Origin: Sphingobium estronivorans
GTDB taxonomy: Bacteria; Pseudomonadota; Alphaproteobacteria; Sphingomonadales; Sphingomonadaceae
DNA: 56,876 bases
NCBI RefSeq assembly: GCF_008692605.1
Contig: NZ_LFCT01000032.1
Span: forward strand, 1 to 56,876
Reading direction: 5' to 3'
The notes beneath the pieces were generated by a model. It made no database searches. It saw nothing but the letters and a program-made list of their open reading frames with translations, and was not told the origin of the DNA. How positions within the stretch are numbered: position 1 is the stretch's first letter; the number at the start of each line of letters is the position of its first letter. Shown piece by piece: positions 44,490-52,459 of the stretch. The translations under genes and the position numbers were made by a program.

Positions 44490-45353
44490 ATGTCCTTCTA
44501 CATCTCGCTTTCGGGCCTCAAGGCCGCCCAGGCCGATCTGTCGACCACGGCGAACAACGTCGCCAACGTCAATTCGACCGCCTTCAAGAAGAGCAAGGCC
44601 GTGTTCGGCGACATCTTCGCCGCCGCGCCGATGCAGACCACCACGCAGGTCGCCGGACAGGGCGTCCGCACGCTGGGCGTGAACCAGCAGTTCACCCAGG
44701 GCACCATCGAAACCACGGACAAGACGCTGGACCTCGCCATCACCGGCGAAGGCTTTTTCAGCGTCAAGCGCACCGCCGACAATCAGGTCAGCTATACCCG
44801 CAACGGCGCCTTCTCGGTGGATGAGAACCGCTTTGTCGTCGACACCACCGGCGCCCGTCTTCAGGTGATCCCGGTCGACGACGCCACCGGCCAGCCGAGC
44901 GCGGCCACCGCAACCGCCATCACCAACAACACGCTGGCGACCGGCGACCTCGTCGACCTTCAGGTTCCGACCAACTGGCCTTCGGGCGGCACCGGCAACC
45001 AGCTGACCAGCGTGGGCGTATCGGAAGAAGGCAAGATCACCGCCGTCTATGCCGACGGTTCCACCCATTATCTGGGCGCCGTCGCCATGGCCGCGTTCAA
45101 CAGCCAGGAAGGGCTTCGCCAGCAGGGCGACGCGCACTGGACCTCCACCAACGCCAGTGGCCCGGCATTGTTGGGCATCGGCAACAGCGGCCTTTACGGC
45201 GCGGTGCGTTCCGGATCGCTGGAACGATCGAACGTGGACATCACCGAGGAACTGGTGAACCTCATCTCCGCCCAGCGCAATTTCCAGGCGAATTCGAAGG
45301 CGATCGAGGCGGCCAATACGCTGTCGACCACGATCGTCAACATGCGGTCCTAA
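44490..45353 (+). CDS. flgE: Flagellar hook protein FlgE (short)
   Basis: The 287-residue protein is the hook subunit. It has the axial N-terminus (YISLSGLKAAQADLSTTANNVANVNSTAFKK), the FlgE/F/G central region LDLAITGEGFFSVKR and the C-terminus LERSNVDITEELVNLISAQRNFQANSKAIEAAN. It is about 115 residues shorter than the Salmonella protein, so an outer domain is reduced or missing. AAGGAGCAACGCC precedes ATG 44490. FlgG-like identity is unlikely because flgF and flgG follow. Confidence 0.88.
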   Translation: MSFYISLSGLKAAQADLSTTANNVANVNSTAFKKSKAVFGDIFAAAPMQTTTQVAGQGVRTLGVNQQFTQGTIETTDKTLDLAITGEGFFSVKRTADNQVSYTRNGAFSVDENRFVVDTTGARLQVIPVDDATGQPSAATATAITNNTLATGDLVDLQVPTNWPSGGTGNQLTSVGVSEEGKITAVYADGSTHYLGAVAMAAFNSQEGLRQQGDAHWTSTNASGPALLGIGNSGLYGAVRSGSLERSNVDITEELVNLISAQRNFQANSKAIEAANTLSTTIVNMRS

Positions 45354-45362
45354 TGCTCAAGC

Positions 45363-45384
45363 TGCGGATGCTGACGCATCCGCA
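45363..45384 (+). other. Stem-loop between flgE and flgF
   Basis: TGCGGATGC and GCATCCGCA form a perfect 9-bp stem with the loop TGAC, ten bases past the flgE stop and 40 bp before flgF. No T-run follows, so mRNA processing, attenuation or stability control is more likely than termination. Confidence 0.6.
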
Positions 45385-45423
45385 CCTGGGTCAACCCAAC
45401 ATCCGCAAGAACAGGAATAACCC

Positions 45424-46167
45424 ATGGACCGGCTCGTCAACACGGCTCTCACCGCGATGCGCGGCGCGATGGCGCGGCAGGCGGCGATCTCCAACAATCT
45501 GGCGAACGTCAACACCACCGGCTTTCGCGGCGAGATCGCCAATGCCGAGACGCGCTGGATCAAGGGCGATACCTTCGACACGCGGGCGCAAGCCTCAGAG
45601 CAAGTGATCGCCGCCGACATGGCGCAAGGCGCGGTCACGCAAACCGGCAATCCGCTGGACGTGGCGCTGAACGGCGATGCGATGCTCGCCGTTCAGGCCG
45701 CGGACGGCAGCGAAGCCTATACGCGCCGCGGCGACCTGAAGGTCACCGACAGCGGCCTGCTGACCACCGGCGACGGCTTGCCCGTGCTGGGCGAAGGCGG
45801 TCCCATCACCCTGCCGCAGATGGACAGCGTGTCCATCGCCAAGGACGGCAGCATCTGGGGCGTGCCTCAGGGCGGCGACCCCGCCAATCCGCAGCAGGTC
45901 GACAGGTTGAAGCTGGTCAGCCCGGTCGGCTCCAGCATCGCCAAGGGCACGGACGGCCTGTTCCGCGAGGTGAATGGCGGCGCCCTGCCCGACGACCCGC
46001 AGGCCAGCGTGACCGGCGGTGCGCTGGAAGGATCGAACGTCAACGCGACCGCCGCGCTGGTGCAGATGATCGAGGCCAGCCGCGCCTGGGAAACGCAGAT
46101 CAAGATGATCGACACCGCCAAGCAGTTGGATGACGGCGGCGCGTCGCTGATGCGTCTTGATGGTTAA
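45424..46167 (+). CDS. flgF: Proximal rod protein FlgF
   Basis: The 247-residue rod subunit has LANVNTTGFRGEIANAETRW near the N-terminus, the internal NPLDVALNGDAMLAVQ motif, and the C-terminus LEGSNVNATAALVQMIEASRAWETQIKMIDTAKQ. It follows flgE by 70 bp. It is the last gene before the internal sigma-54 promoter. Confidence 0.95.
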   Translation: MDRLVNTALTAMRGAMARQAAISNNLANVNTTGFRGEIANAETRWIKGDTFDTRAQASEQVIAADMAQGAVTQTGNPLDVALNGDAMLAVQAADGSEAYTRRGDLKVTDSGLLTTGDGLPVLGEGGPITLPQMDSVSIAKDGSIWGVPQGGDPANPQQVDRLKLVSPVGSSIAKGTDGLFREVNGGALPDDPQASVTGGALEGSNVNATAALVQMIEASRAWETQIKMIDTAKQLDDGGASLMRLDG

Positions 46168-46171
46168 TTCT

Positions 46172-46186
46172 TGGCACGGCTCTTGC
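46172..46186 (+). promoter_or_regulatory. Sigma-54 promoter of flgG
   Basis: TGGCACGGCTCTTGC sits 4 bp past the flgF stop, with start predicted near 46198, 30 bp ahead of flgG. It would boost the distal rod and ring genes independently of flgB. Confidence 0.85.
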
Positions 46187-46227
46187 TTTGCAGCCGATAT
46201 GACCAAGTGTCGTGGAGATAAGAGACG

Positions 46228-47016
46228 ATGACCAACGCAGCCCTTCATGTCGCCCGCACCGGCCTTGACGCGCAGAACACGAAGATGCGCGTGATCGCCA
46301 ACAACCTGGCGAACGTCAACACCACCGGCTTCAAGCGCGACCGCGCCGATTTCGAAACGCTGGCCTATCAGCAGATCGTGGCGGCGGGCGCGAACAGCGA
46401 CAGCGAGAACAAGTTTGCCACCGGCCTCAACCTCGGCTCGGGCGTCTCGCTCCAGGGCACCAGCAAGATCAACGAACAGGGTACGCTGAACCAGACCGGC
46501 AACACGCTGGACATGGCGGTCGAGGGTTCGGGCTATTTCCAGGTGCAGCAGCCGGACGGCTCCATCGCCTATACCCGCGCGGGCAATTTCACGACCACTG
46601 CGGAAGGCGTGGTCGTCACCAGCGAAGGCCTGCCGCTCATCCCGCAGATCACCGTGCCGCAGGGCGCGACCAGCATCTCCATCGGCAATGACGGCACCGT
46701 CTCCGCCACGCTTCAGGGCCAGAGCGAACCGACCCAGCTTGGACAGATCGAGCTGGCGAGCTTCATGAATCCGGGCGGCCTTCAGTCGGTCGGCGGCAAT
46801 CTGCTCAAGGAAACGGCCGCCAGCGGCACGCCGCAGACGGGCGTCGCGGGTCTCGACGGGCGCGGCGCGATCCGCTCCGGCTATCTGGAAACCTCGAACG
46901 TCAATGTCGTCGAGGAACTGGTCGACATGATCGAGACCCAGCGCGCCTATGAGGTCAATTCGAAGATGATCAAGGCGACCGACGAAATGCTGCAATACGC
47001 CAATCAGCAGCTGTGA
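46228..47016 (+). CDS. flgG: Distal rod protein FlgG
   Basis: The 262-residue distal rod subunit has VIANNLANVNTTGFKRDRADFE, the GNTLDMAVEGSGYFQVQQPDG central motif and the C-terminus LETSNVNVVEELVDMIETQRAYEVNSKMIKATDEML. Length is exactly typical (260-262). It overlaps the first in-frame codons of the flgH region. Confidence 0.97.
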   Translation: MTNAALHVARTGLDAQNTKMRVIANNLANVNTTGFKRDRADFETLAYQQIVAAGANSDSENKFATGLNLGSGVSLQGTSKINEQGTLNQTGNTLDMAVEGSGYFQVQQPDGSIAYTRAGNFTTTAEGVVVTSEGLPLIPQITVPQGATSISIGNDGTVSATLQGQSEPTQLGQIELASFMNPGGLQSVGGNLLKETAASGTPQTGVAGLDGRGAIRSGYLETSNVNVVEELVDMIETQRAYEVNSKMIKATDEMLQYANQQL

Positions 47017-47024
47017 GGATGACG

Positions 47025-47702
47025 ATGCGCTTCGCTTCCGCCTCCCTTTTCGCCGTGTCGCTGGTCGCTCTTGCCGCCTCCCCGGCACTGGCCGGCAAGA
47101 AGCGCGATGCCGAGCGGCAATTTTTTGCCCCCACGGTCATTGCCGCCCCTGCCGCTCCGCCGGCCAACGGCTCGATCTTTCAGGCGTCGATGGGCTACAC
47201 CCCGCTGACCAGCGGCGCGCGGGCCACCAGCGTGGGCGACATCATCACCATCGTGCTCGTCGAAAAGACGCAGGCGACCAAGAGCAACAGCGCCGACACC
47301 AGCCGCGACGGCAGCATCGCGCTGAACCCGCCCAGCACCGGCCCGCTGTCCAAGCTCTTCTCTGCCAGCGACGTCGGCGCCAGCGGCAGCAACAGCTTCA
47401 CCGGCAAGGGCGCCGCAACCCAGTCGAACGCGCTGAATGGCGAGATCACCGTGACCATCGCGGCGACCTATCCCAACGGCACGATGCTGGTGAAGGGCGA
47501 AAAGGCGCTGACGCTCAACCGCGGCGACGAGTTCATCCAGATCAGCGGTCTTGTCCGTCAGGCCGATATCGGCCCGGACAACCGCATCGCCTCGACCCGC
47601 GTGGCCGACGCCAAGATCATCTACACTGGCAAGGGGGAAATCGCCCGGGCCAGCCGTCAGGGCTGGTTGCAGCGCTTCTTCTCCATGATCAGCCCCTTCT
47701 GA
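47025..47702 (+). CDS. flgH: L-ring protein FlgH without a lipobox
   Basis: The protein of about 225 residues forms the outer-membrane L ring. It shows SIFQASMGYTPLTSGARATSVGDIITIVLVEKTQATKS and the strand-rich core NALNGEITVTIAATYPNGTMLVKGEK, then GLVRQADIGPDNRIASTRVADAKI. The signal peptide (FASASLFAVSLVALAASPALA) ends like a type I site and the protein has no cysteine, whereas FlgH is normally a lipoprotein. ATG 47025 with GAGG upstream is preferred over GTG 47013 and ATG 47019. Confidence 0.92.
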   Translation: MRFASASLFAVSLVALAASPALAGKKRDAERQFFAPTVIAAPAAPPANGSIFQASMGYTPLTSGARATSVGDIITIVLVEKTQATKSNSADTSRDGSIALNPPSTGPLSKLFSASDVGASGSNSFTGKGAATQSNALNGEITVTIAATYPNGTMLVKGEKALTLNRGDEFIQISGLVRQADIGPDNRIASTRVADAKIIYTGKGEIARASRQGWLQRFFSMISPF

Positions 47703-48814
47703 TGGACATGCCCGCCATGACCCGCCTGTTTCGCGTCCTGTTGCCGCTGATGGCCCTTTTCGCTGTTCCGGCCCATGCCGAGCGAATCAAGGACCTCGGC
47801 ACCTTTCAGGGCGTGCGTCCCAACCAACTGACCGGCTATGGCATCGTCGTCGGCCTCGCGGGCACGGGCGACGACAGTCTGGACTATGCGACGCAGGGCA
47901 TGAAGGGCGTGGTCTCGCGCTTCGGCCTGACCCTGCCGCAGGGGATCAACCCGGCGCTCAAGAACGCGGCGGCGGTGCTGGTGACGGCGGACCTGCCCGC
48001 CTTCGCCAAGCCCGGCCAGCGGCTGGACGTCACCGTCTCGGCGCTGGGCAAGGCCAAGTCGCTGCGCGGCGGCACCCTCATCATGACGCCCCTGCGCGGC
48101 GCGGATAACGAAATCTATGGCATGGCGCAGGGCAATCTTGCCGTTGGCGGCCTCGGCGTCTCCGGCGCGGACGGCAGCCAGGTCTCGGTGAACATCCCCT
48201 CGGCGGGCCGCATTCCGGGCGGCGCGACGGTCGAGCGCGCGGTCGCGACCGGCTTCGACACCGCGCCCACCCTCACCTTCAACCTCTCCGAAGCCGACCT
48301 CACCACGGCCCTGCGCGTGGCGGACGGCATCAACCGCACCTATGGCGACCATCGCGCCAGGGCCGTGGACGCCGTGTCGATCACCATCGACGCCGCGCCC
48401 GGCGCCACCGACCGCATCATGATGATGGGCATGATCGAGAATATCGAGGTTTCGCCCGCCGACGCCCCTGCCAAGGTGATCGTCAACGCCCGCACCGGCA
48501 CGGTCGTCATCAACGGCGCGGTCAGGATCCACCCCGCCGCCATCGCGCACGGCAAGATCACCGTCAGCGTCAACGAATCGCCCCGCGTCGTTCAGCCCGC
48601 GCCCTTCTCCCAAGGCCAGACGGCGGTGGAGCAATCCAGTTCGATTTCGATCGACCAGGAAAAGAAACCGATGATTAATTTTAAAGGTGGAGCCTCCCTG
48701 GCCGATATAGTCAAAGCGGTGAACGCCATCGGCGCCTCCCCCGCGGACATGGTCGCGATCCTCGAAGCTTTGAAGCAGGCAGGCGCGCTGAAGGCTGAAC
48801 TGGTGGTGTTGTGA
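47702..48814 (+). CDS. flgI: P-ring protein FlgI
   Basis: The 370-residue periplasmic protein forms the P ring around the rod in the peptidoglycan layer, helped by FlgA. A signal peptide ends at HAERIKDL; the mature N-terminus RIKDLGTFQGVRPNQLTGYGIVVGLAGTGD is near-invariant in FlgI. The C-terminus ASLADIVKAVNAIGASPADMVAILEALKQAGALKAELVVL is also typical. It overlaps flgH by 1 bp and flgJ by 1 bp. Confidence 0.97.
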   Translation: MDMPAMTRLFRVLLPLMALFAVPAHAERIKDLGTFQGVRPNQLTGYGIVVGLAGTGDDSLDYATQGMKGVVSRFGLTLPQGINPALKNAAAVLVTADLPAFAKPGQRLDVTVSALGKAKSLRGGTLIMTPLRGADNEIYGMAQGNLAVGGLGVSGADGSQVSVNIPSAGRIPGGATVERAVATGFDTAPTLTFNLSEADLTTALRVADGINRTYGDHRARAVDAVSITIDAAPGATDRIMMMGMIENIEVSPADAPAKVIVNARTGTVVINGAVRIHPAAIAHGKITVSVNESPRVVQPAPFSQGQTAVEQSSSISIDQEKKPMINFKGGASLADIVKAVNAIGASPADMVAILEALKQAGALKAELVVL

Positions 48815-49149
48815 TGCAGGTAAACGCGACTTCGGCGGCAACGCCCCAGACCGGCGGAAAGCCGGACAAGGCATCGCTGGAAAAGGCGGCGCAGCAGTTC
48901 GAGGCGATCTTCCTGCGTCAGATGATGGGCGCGATGCGCTCGGCCAGCCTTGCCGAGGGCATCAACGATTCCAGCGCGACGGACCAGTTCCGCGACATGG
49001 CCGACGCCCGCACCGCGGACAGCATGGCGAACCGGGGTACGCTCGGCATCGCGGAAATGCTGATGCACCAGTTCGGCGCCCGGGTCAGCCCGGCCGCCAC
49101 CCCGGCAGCAGGCGCTACGGACGCCTTTGCTGCGGACAAGGCCGAATGA
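48814..49149 (+). CDS. flgJ: Single-domain rod-cap protein FlgJ
   Basis: The 111-residue protein is only the N-terminal rod-binding domain of FlgJ (EKAAQQFEAIFLRQMMGAMRSA, then ATDQFRDMADARTADSMANRGTLGIAEML). The C-terminal muramidase found in gammaproteobacteria is absent. ATG 48814 overlaps the flgI stop. The missing enzyme is likely the SLT protein at 39321-40142. Confidence 0.92.
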   Translation: MQVNATSAATPQTGGKPDKASLEKAAQQFEAIFLRQMMGAMRSASLAEGINDSSATDQFRDMADARTADSMANRGTLGIAEMLMHQFGARVSPAATPAAGATDAFAADKAE

Positions 49150-50480
49150 GCGATCTCTTCATCATCGGCGCTTCGGGCACCAAGGCCTATCGCTCGGCGA
49201 TGGCGGCGATTTCCGAGAATATCACCAATGCCAGCACCGAAGGCTATACCCGCCGCTCGGTCACGACGGTCGAAGCCGGTTCGTCGACCGCGACCATGGC
49301 CATGTACATTGCGCGCACCAATTTCGGCGGCACCGAGGTCAAGAGCGTCAACCGCGCGACCGATCCTTATCTCGACGCGGCGGTGCGCGCCACCAACATG
49401 GCGCTGGGCAGTTCGACCGCGCGGCTGCGCTGGCTGAGCGATTCGGAAACGGCGCTCAACGACACCGAAACCGGCGTCGGCCAGCTGCTGACCGGCATGT
49501 ACCAGAATATGGACAAGCTGGCCGCCAGCCCCAATGACAATTCCCTGCGCGTGACGACGCTGGACGGCATAAGCCGCGTCGCCCAGGCGTTCCAGCAGAC
49601 GGCGGGCGACCTGCAACAGGTGTCGAACGGCATCGCGACCGAGGCGCAATCCTCGGTCGCGACGATCAACCATGCGCTGTCCGTGCTGGCCGACATCAAC
49701 AACAGCCTGCTGCGCGCGCAGCCCGGTACCTCCGCCTATGCCCAGCTGCTCGACAGCCGGGACGCGGCGCTGGGCACGCTGTCGTCCAACCTCAATATCG
49801 ACATCGGCTTCGGCACGCACGATCAGGCCAATGTCACGCTGAACGGCCAATCGCTGGTCCAGGGCAGCACCGCCACCACCCTCGCCGTCACCGCCAACAG
49901 CGACGGCACGCTGGCGCTCGCCACGGGCGACGGCACGGCGCTGGCCGCGCCCGCCAACGGCACTTTGGGCGGCCTGTTTTCCGCTGCCGACACGGTGACG
50001 CAGCGCCGCACCAGCCTCGACGCGCTGGCGGTGCAGTTCGTGACCAAGATGAACGACTGGCACGCCCAGGGCGTCACCGATGCGGGCGCCGCCGGCGCGC
50101 CGCTGCTTTCCGGCACCAACGCCGCCACCGTGACCGCGCTGATCACCGATCCCAGGCAGTTCGCCACCAAATCGTCGGACGGCACGGCGAACGGCAATCT
50201 GCTGACCGTGTCCGCCACCCTGCGCGGCAATGGCAGCGTGGAACAGGGCTGGACCTCTCTGGTCGCCGCCCAGGCCAATCTGCTCTCCTCCACCAAGGCG
50301 GAGCAGACCACGGCCCAGAATCGCAGCGATCAGGCCGTCGCCGCCCGCGAGGCAGTGAGCGGCGTCGATCTCGACATGGAGGCGGCTGACCTGCTCCGGG
50401 TCCAGCAGGCCTATTCGGGGTGCGCGAAAATCCTTCAGGTGGCGAAGGAAACCGTCGACGCCATCCTCCAGATCATGTGA
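49146..50480 (+). CDS. flgK: Hook-filament junction protein FlgK (HAP1)
   Basis: The 444-residue junction protein has an axial N-terminus (YRSAMAAISENITNASTEGYTRRSV) and the C-terminal SGVDLDMEAADLLRVQQAYSGCAKILQVAKETVDAIL typical of FlgK. Middle domains are moderately short. It overlaps flgJ by 4 bp and precedes flgL by 18 bp; no separate promoter is seen. Confidence 0.94.
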   Translation: MSDLFIIGASGTKAYRSAMAAISENITNASTEGYTRRSVTTVEAGSSTATMAMYIARTNFGGTEVKSVNRATDPYLDAAVRATNMALGSSTARLRWLSDSETALNDTETGVGQLLTGMYQNMDKLAASPNDNSLRVTTLDGISRVAQAFQQTAGDLQQVSNGIATEAQSSVATINHALSVLADINNSLLRAQPGTSAYAQLLDSRDAALGTLSSNLNIDIGFGTHDQANVTLNGQSLVQGSTATTLAVTANSDGTLALATGDGTALAAPANGTLGGLFSAADTVTQRRTSLDALAVQFVTKMNDWHAQGVTDAGAAGAPLLSGTNAATVTALITDPRQFATKSSDGTANGNLLTVSATLRGNGSVEQGWTSLVAAQANLLSSTKAEQTTAQNRSDQAVAAREAVSGVDLDMEAADLLRVQQAYSGCAKILQVAKETVDAILQIM

Positions 50481-50498
50481 ACGGAAAAGGGCTGACCC

Positions 50499-51344
50499 AT
50501 GGTAGGCATCACCAATAAAGTCCTTCTGGCGGAAGTCCGGCGGCAGCAGCAACTCTCGCAGGACATTGTCGACGGCCAGACCGCGATTTCCAGCGGCAAG
50601 ACGCTGACCAAACCGTCGGACAATGCGCTGGCGTGGGTGCAGGTGTCGGACATCGGCCGCGCGCAGGCGCAGCAGGCCGCCTGGCAATCCAATGTCAGCA
50701 CCGGCTCGACGCGGGCCAACACCGCCGAATCGAACCTGGACGAAATGAACACCCTGCTGACCCGTGCGCAGGAACTGCTCACCTCCGCCCGCAACGGATC
50801 GATGAACGACACCGGCAAGGCCGCGATCATCGAGGAAATGAAGACGATCCGTTCGACCATCGATTCGCTGCTGAACCAGAAAGACTATAATGGCGTGCCC
50901 GCCTTCGACGATGGGCAGAGCATATTGGTCCCGGTCAGCCGTGGCCTCAATCTCGCCGTGGTCGGCACCCGGCAGGAAGTGTCCGAAGGGATCGACGTCA
51001 ACGGCACGCCCATGTCGCTGGACGACATATTGGCGCAGAGCATCACGGCGCTGCAAACCGGCACCGACACGGATGTCGCCGCCAGCCTGGACGCGATCAA
51101 GGCAGGCCAGCAGCATGTCGTTCTGGAACAGACCAAGCAGGGCGTGCGCAGCGACCGGCTCGACACCATCGGCACGCGCCTGACCGATATCGACCTGGAC
51201 CTGACCGATCGGCGCAACAACCTCGAATCGACGGATTTGACCAAGGTCATTTCCTCGGTCTCGGCCAAGCTGCTCCAATTGAACGCGGCGCAATCCTCCT
51301 TCGCGCGGATCAACCAGCAGACGCTGTTCGACCTGATCAAATAA
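50499..51344 (+). CDS. flgL: Hook-filament junction protein FlgL (HAP3)
   Basis: The 281-residue protein shows flagellin-like N- and C-terminal helices (QQQLSQDIVDGQTAISSGKTLTKPSDNALAW; LQLNAAQSSFARINQQTLFDLI). It bridges FlgK and the first flagellin. It is the last gene of the flg series, followed by a strong hairpin. Confidence 0.93.
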   Translation: MVGITNKVLLAEVRRQQQLSQDIVDGQTAISSGKTLTKPSDNALAWVQVSDIGRAQAQQAAWQSNVSTGSTRANTAESNLDEMNTLLTRAQELLTSARNGSMNDTGKAAIIEEMKTIRSTIDSLLNQKDYNGVPAFDDGQSILVPVSRGLNLAVVGTRQEVSEGIDVNGTPMSLDDILAQSITALQTGTDTDVAASLDAIKAGQQHVVLEQTKQGVRSDRLDTIGTRLTDIDLDLTDRRNNLESTDLTKVISSVSAKLLQLNAAQSSFARINQQTLFDLIK

Positions 51345-51376
51345 GACCGCGCCATCGATCCCGAGGCTTGGGAACC

Positions 51377-51400
51377 GGACGCCCGCCTTCGCGGGCGTCC
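51377..51400 (+). terminator. Hairpin after flgL
   Basis: GGACGCCCGC and GCGGGCGTCC form a perfect 10-bp stem with a CTTC loop, 33 bp past the flgL stop. There is no T-run, so it could be a terminator or an mRNA end stabiliser. Confidence 0.5.
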
Positions 51401-51457
51401 AGCGCGGCCATCGTCGGCGCGCGCATTCAACCCACTGAAACAAAATTATTTTCTTTT

Positions 51458-51480
51458 GAAAATTCGATGCCCGAATTTTC
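51458..51480. promoter_or_regulatory. AT-rich perfect inverted repeat upstream of motA
   Basis: GAAAATTCG and CGAATTTTC flank a 5-bp spacer, 12 bp before the -35 element of the motA sigma-28 promoter. Position and symmetry suggest an operator, or a transcription stop for readthrough from flgL. Confidence 0.45.
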
Positions 51481-51491
51481 GACCGGCGGCC

Positions 51492-51518
51492 TAAACCACA
51501 TCCTAACCAAGCCGTATT
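51492..51518 (+). promoter_or_regulatory. Sigma-28 (FliA) promoter of motA-motB
   Basis: TAAA at 51492-51495 is followed after exactly 15 nt by GCCGTATT at 51511-51518. Predicted start near 51525, leaving a 68-nt leader. Same pattern as the fliC and fliD promoters. Confidence 0.8.
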
Positions 51519-51592
51519 AACCAATCGGGAGCGTCGTTCATGCGACGCTGGAAACAAGACGGCGCCTTCGGGCGGATTTTTCGGGGATAGTC

Positions 51593-52456
51593 ATGTTCGC
51601 AATCATCGGCCTGGTCGTGCTGCTCGCCATGGTGTTCGGCGGCTTCATTTTCACAGGCGGCGACATCGGCCCCGTGCTCGAGGCCCTGCCTCATGAAATG
51701 ATCATCATCGGCGGCGCCGCCGCGGGCGCGCTGATCATCGGCAATTCGGGATCGGACCTGAAAGCGCTGGGCGGGGGCCTGGCCAAGGTGTTCAAGGGGC
51801 CGAAGTATAAGAAGCAGGATTTTCTCGACTGCATTTTCCTCGTCTCGCGCCTGATGAAGACGCTGCGCGTCGAAGGCCCGGTGGCGCTGGAACCGCATAT
51901 CGAAGATCCGGGCAGTTCCGCGATCTTCTCCGAATATCCGCGCCTGATGGGCGACAAGACGCTGATCCACCTGATCAGCGACACGCTGCGACTCGTGGTC
52001 GTCTCCTCCGGCACGCTCGATCCACACGCGGTCGAGGAAGTGATGGATAATGCGCTCAAGACGCACCATCACGAAGCGTTGAAGCCTGCCGACAACCTCC
52101 AGGGCCTGGCCGACGCGCTCCCCGCGCTGGGCATCGTCGCGGCGGTTCTGGGCGTGGTCAAGACCATGGGCTCGATCGACCAGCCCCCGGCGATCCTGGG
52201 CGGCATGATCGGTTCGGCGCTGGTCGGCACCTTCCTGGGCGTGTTGCTGGCCTATGGCATGGTCAATCCCTTCGCCAACCGCTGCCGCGCCGTGATCGAG
52301 GCCGATGGTTCCATCTACCATGTGGTGAAGCAGATCATCGTCGCCTCGCTGCACGGCCATCCTCAGCCGCTGGTGATCGAAGCCGCGCGCTCCAGCCTGA
52401 CCCATGCGAACCAGCCGGCCTTTGCCGAAGTGTTCGACGGCATGCGGGGCAAATAA
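51593..52456 (+). CDS. motA: Motor stator protein MotA (H+ type)
   Basis: The 287-residue protein has four membrane helices and forms the ion channel with MotB. PALGIVAAVLGVVKTMGSI (with the conserved Pro) and ALVGTFLGVLLAYGMVNPFANR match H+-type MotA. The cytoplasmic loop carries charged residues that contact FliG. Length is normal. It is followed after 3 bp by motB. Confidence 0.95.
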   Translation: MFAIIGLVVLLAMVFGGFIFTGGDIGPVLEALPHEMIIIGGAAAGALIIGNSGSDLKALGGGLAKVFKGPKYKKQDFLDCIFLVSRLMKTLRVEGPVALEPHIEDPGSSAIFSEYPRLMGDKTLIHLISDTLRLVVVSSGTLDPHAVEEVMDNALKTHHHEALKPADNLQGLADALPALGIVAAVLGVVKTMGSIDQPPAILGGMIGSALVGTFLGVLLAYGMVNPFANRCRAVIEADGSIYHVVKQIIVASLHGHPQPLVIEAARSSLTHANQPAFAEVFDGMRGK

Positions 52457-52459
52457 GCC

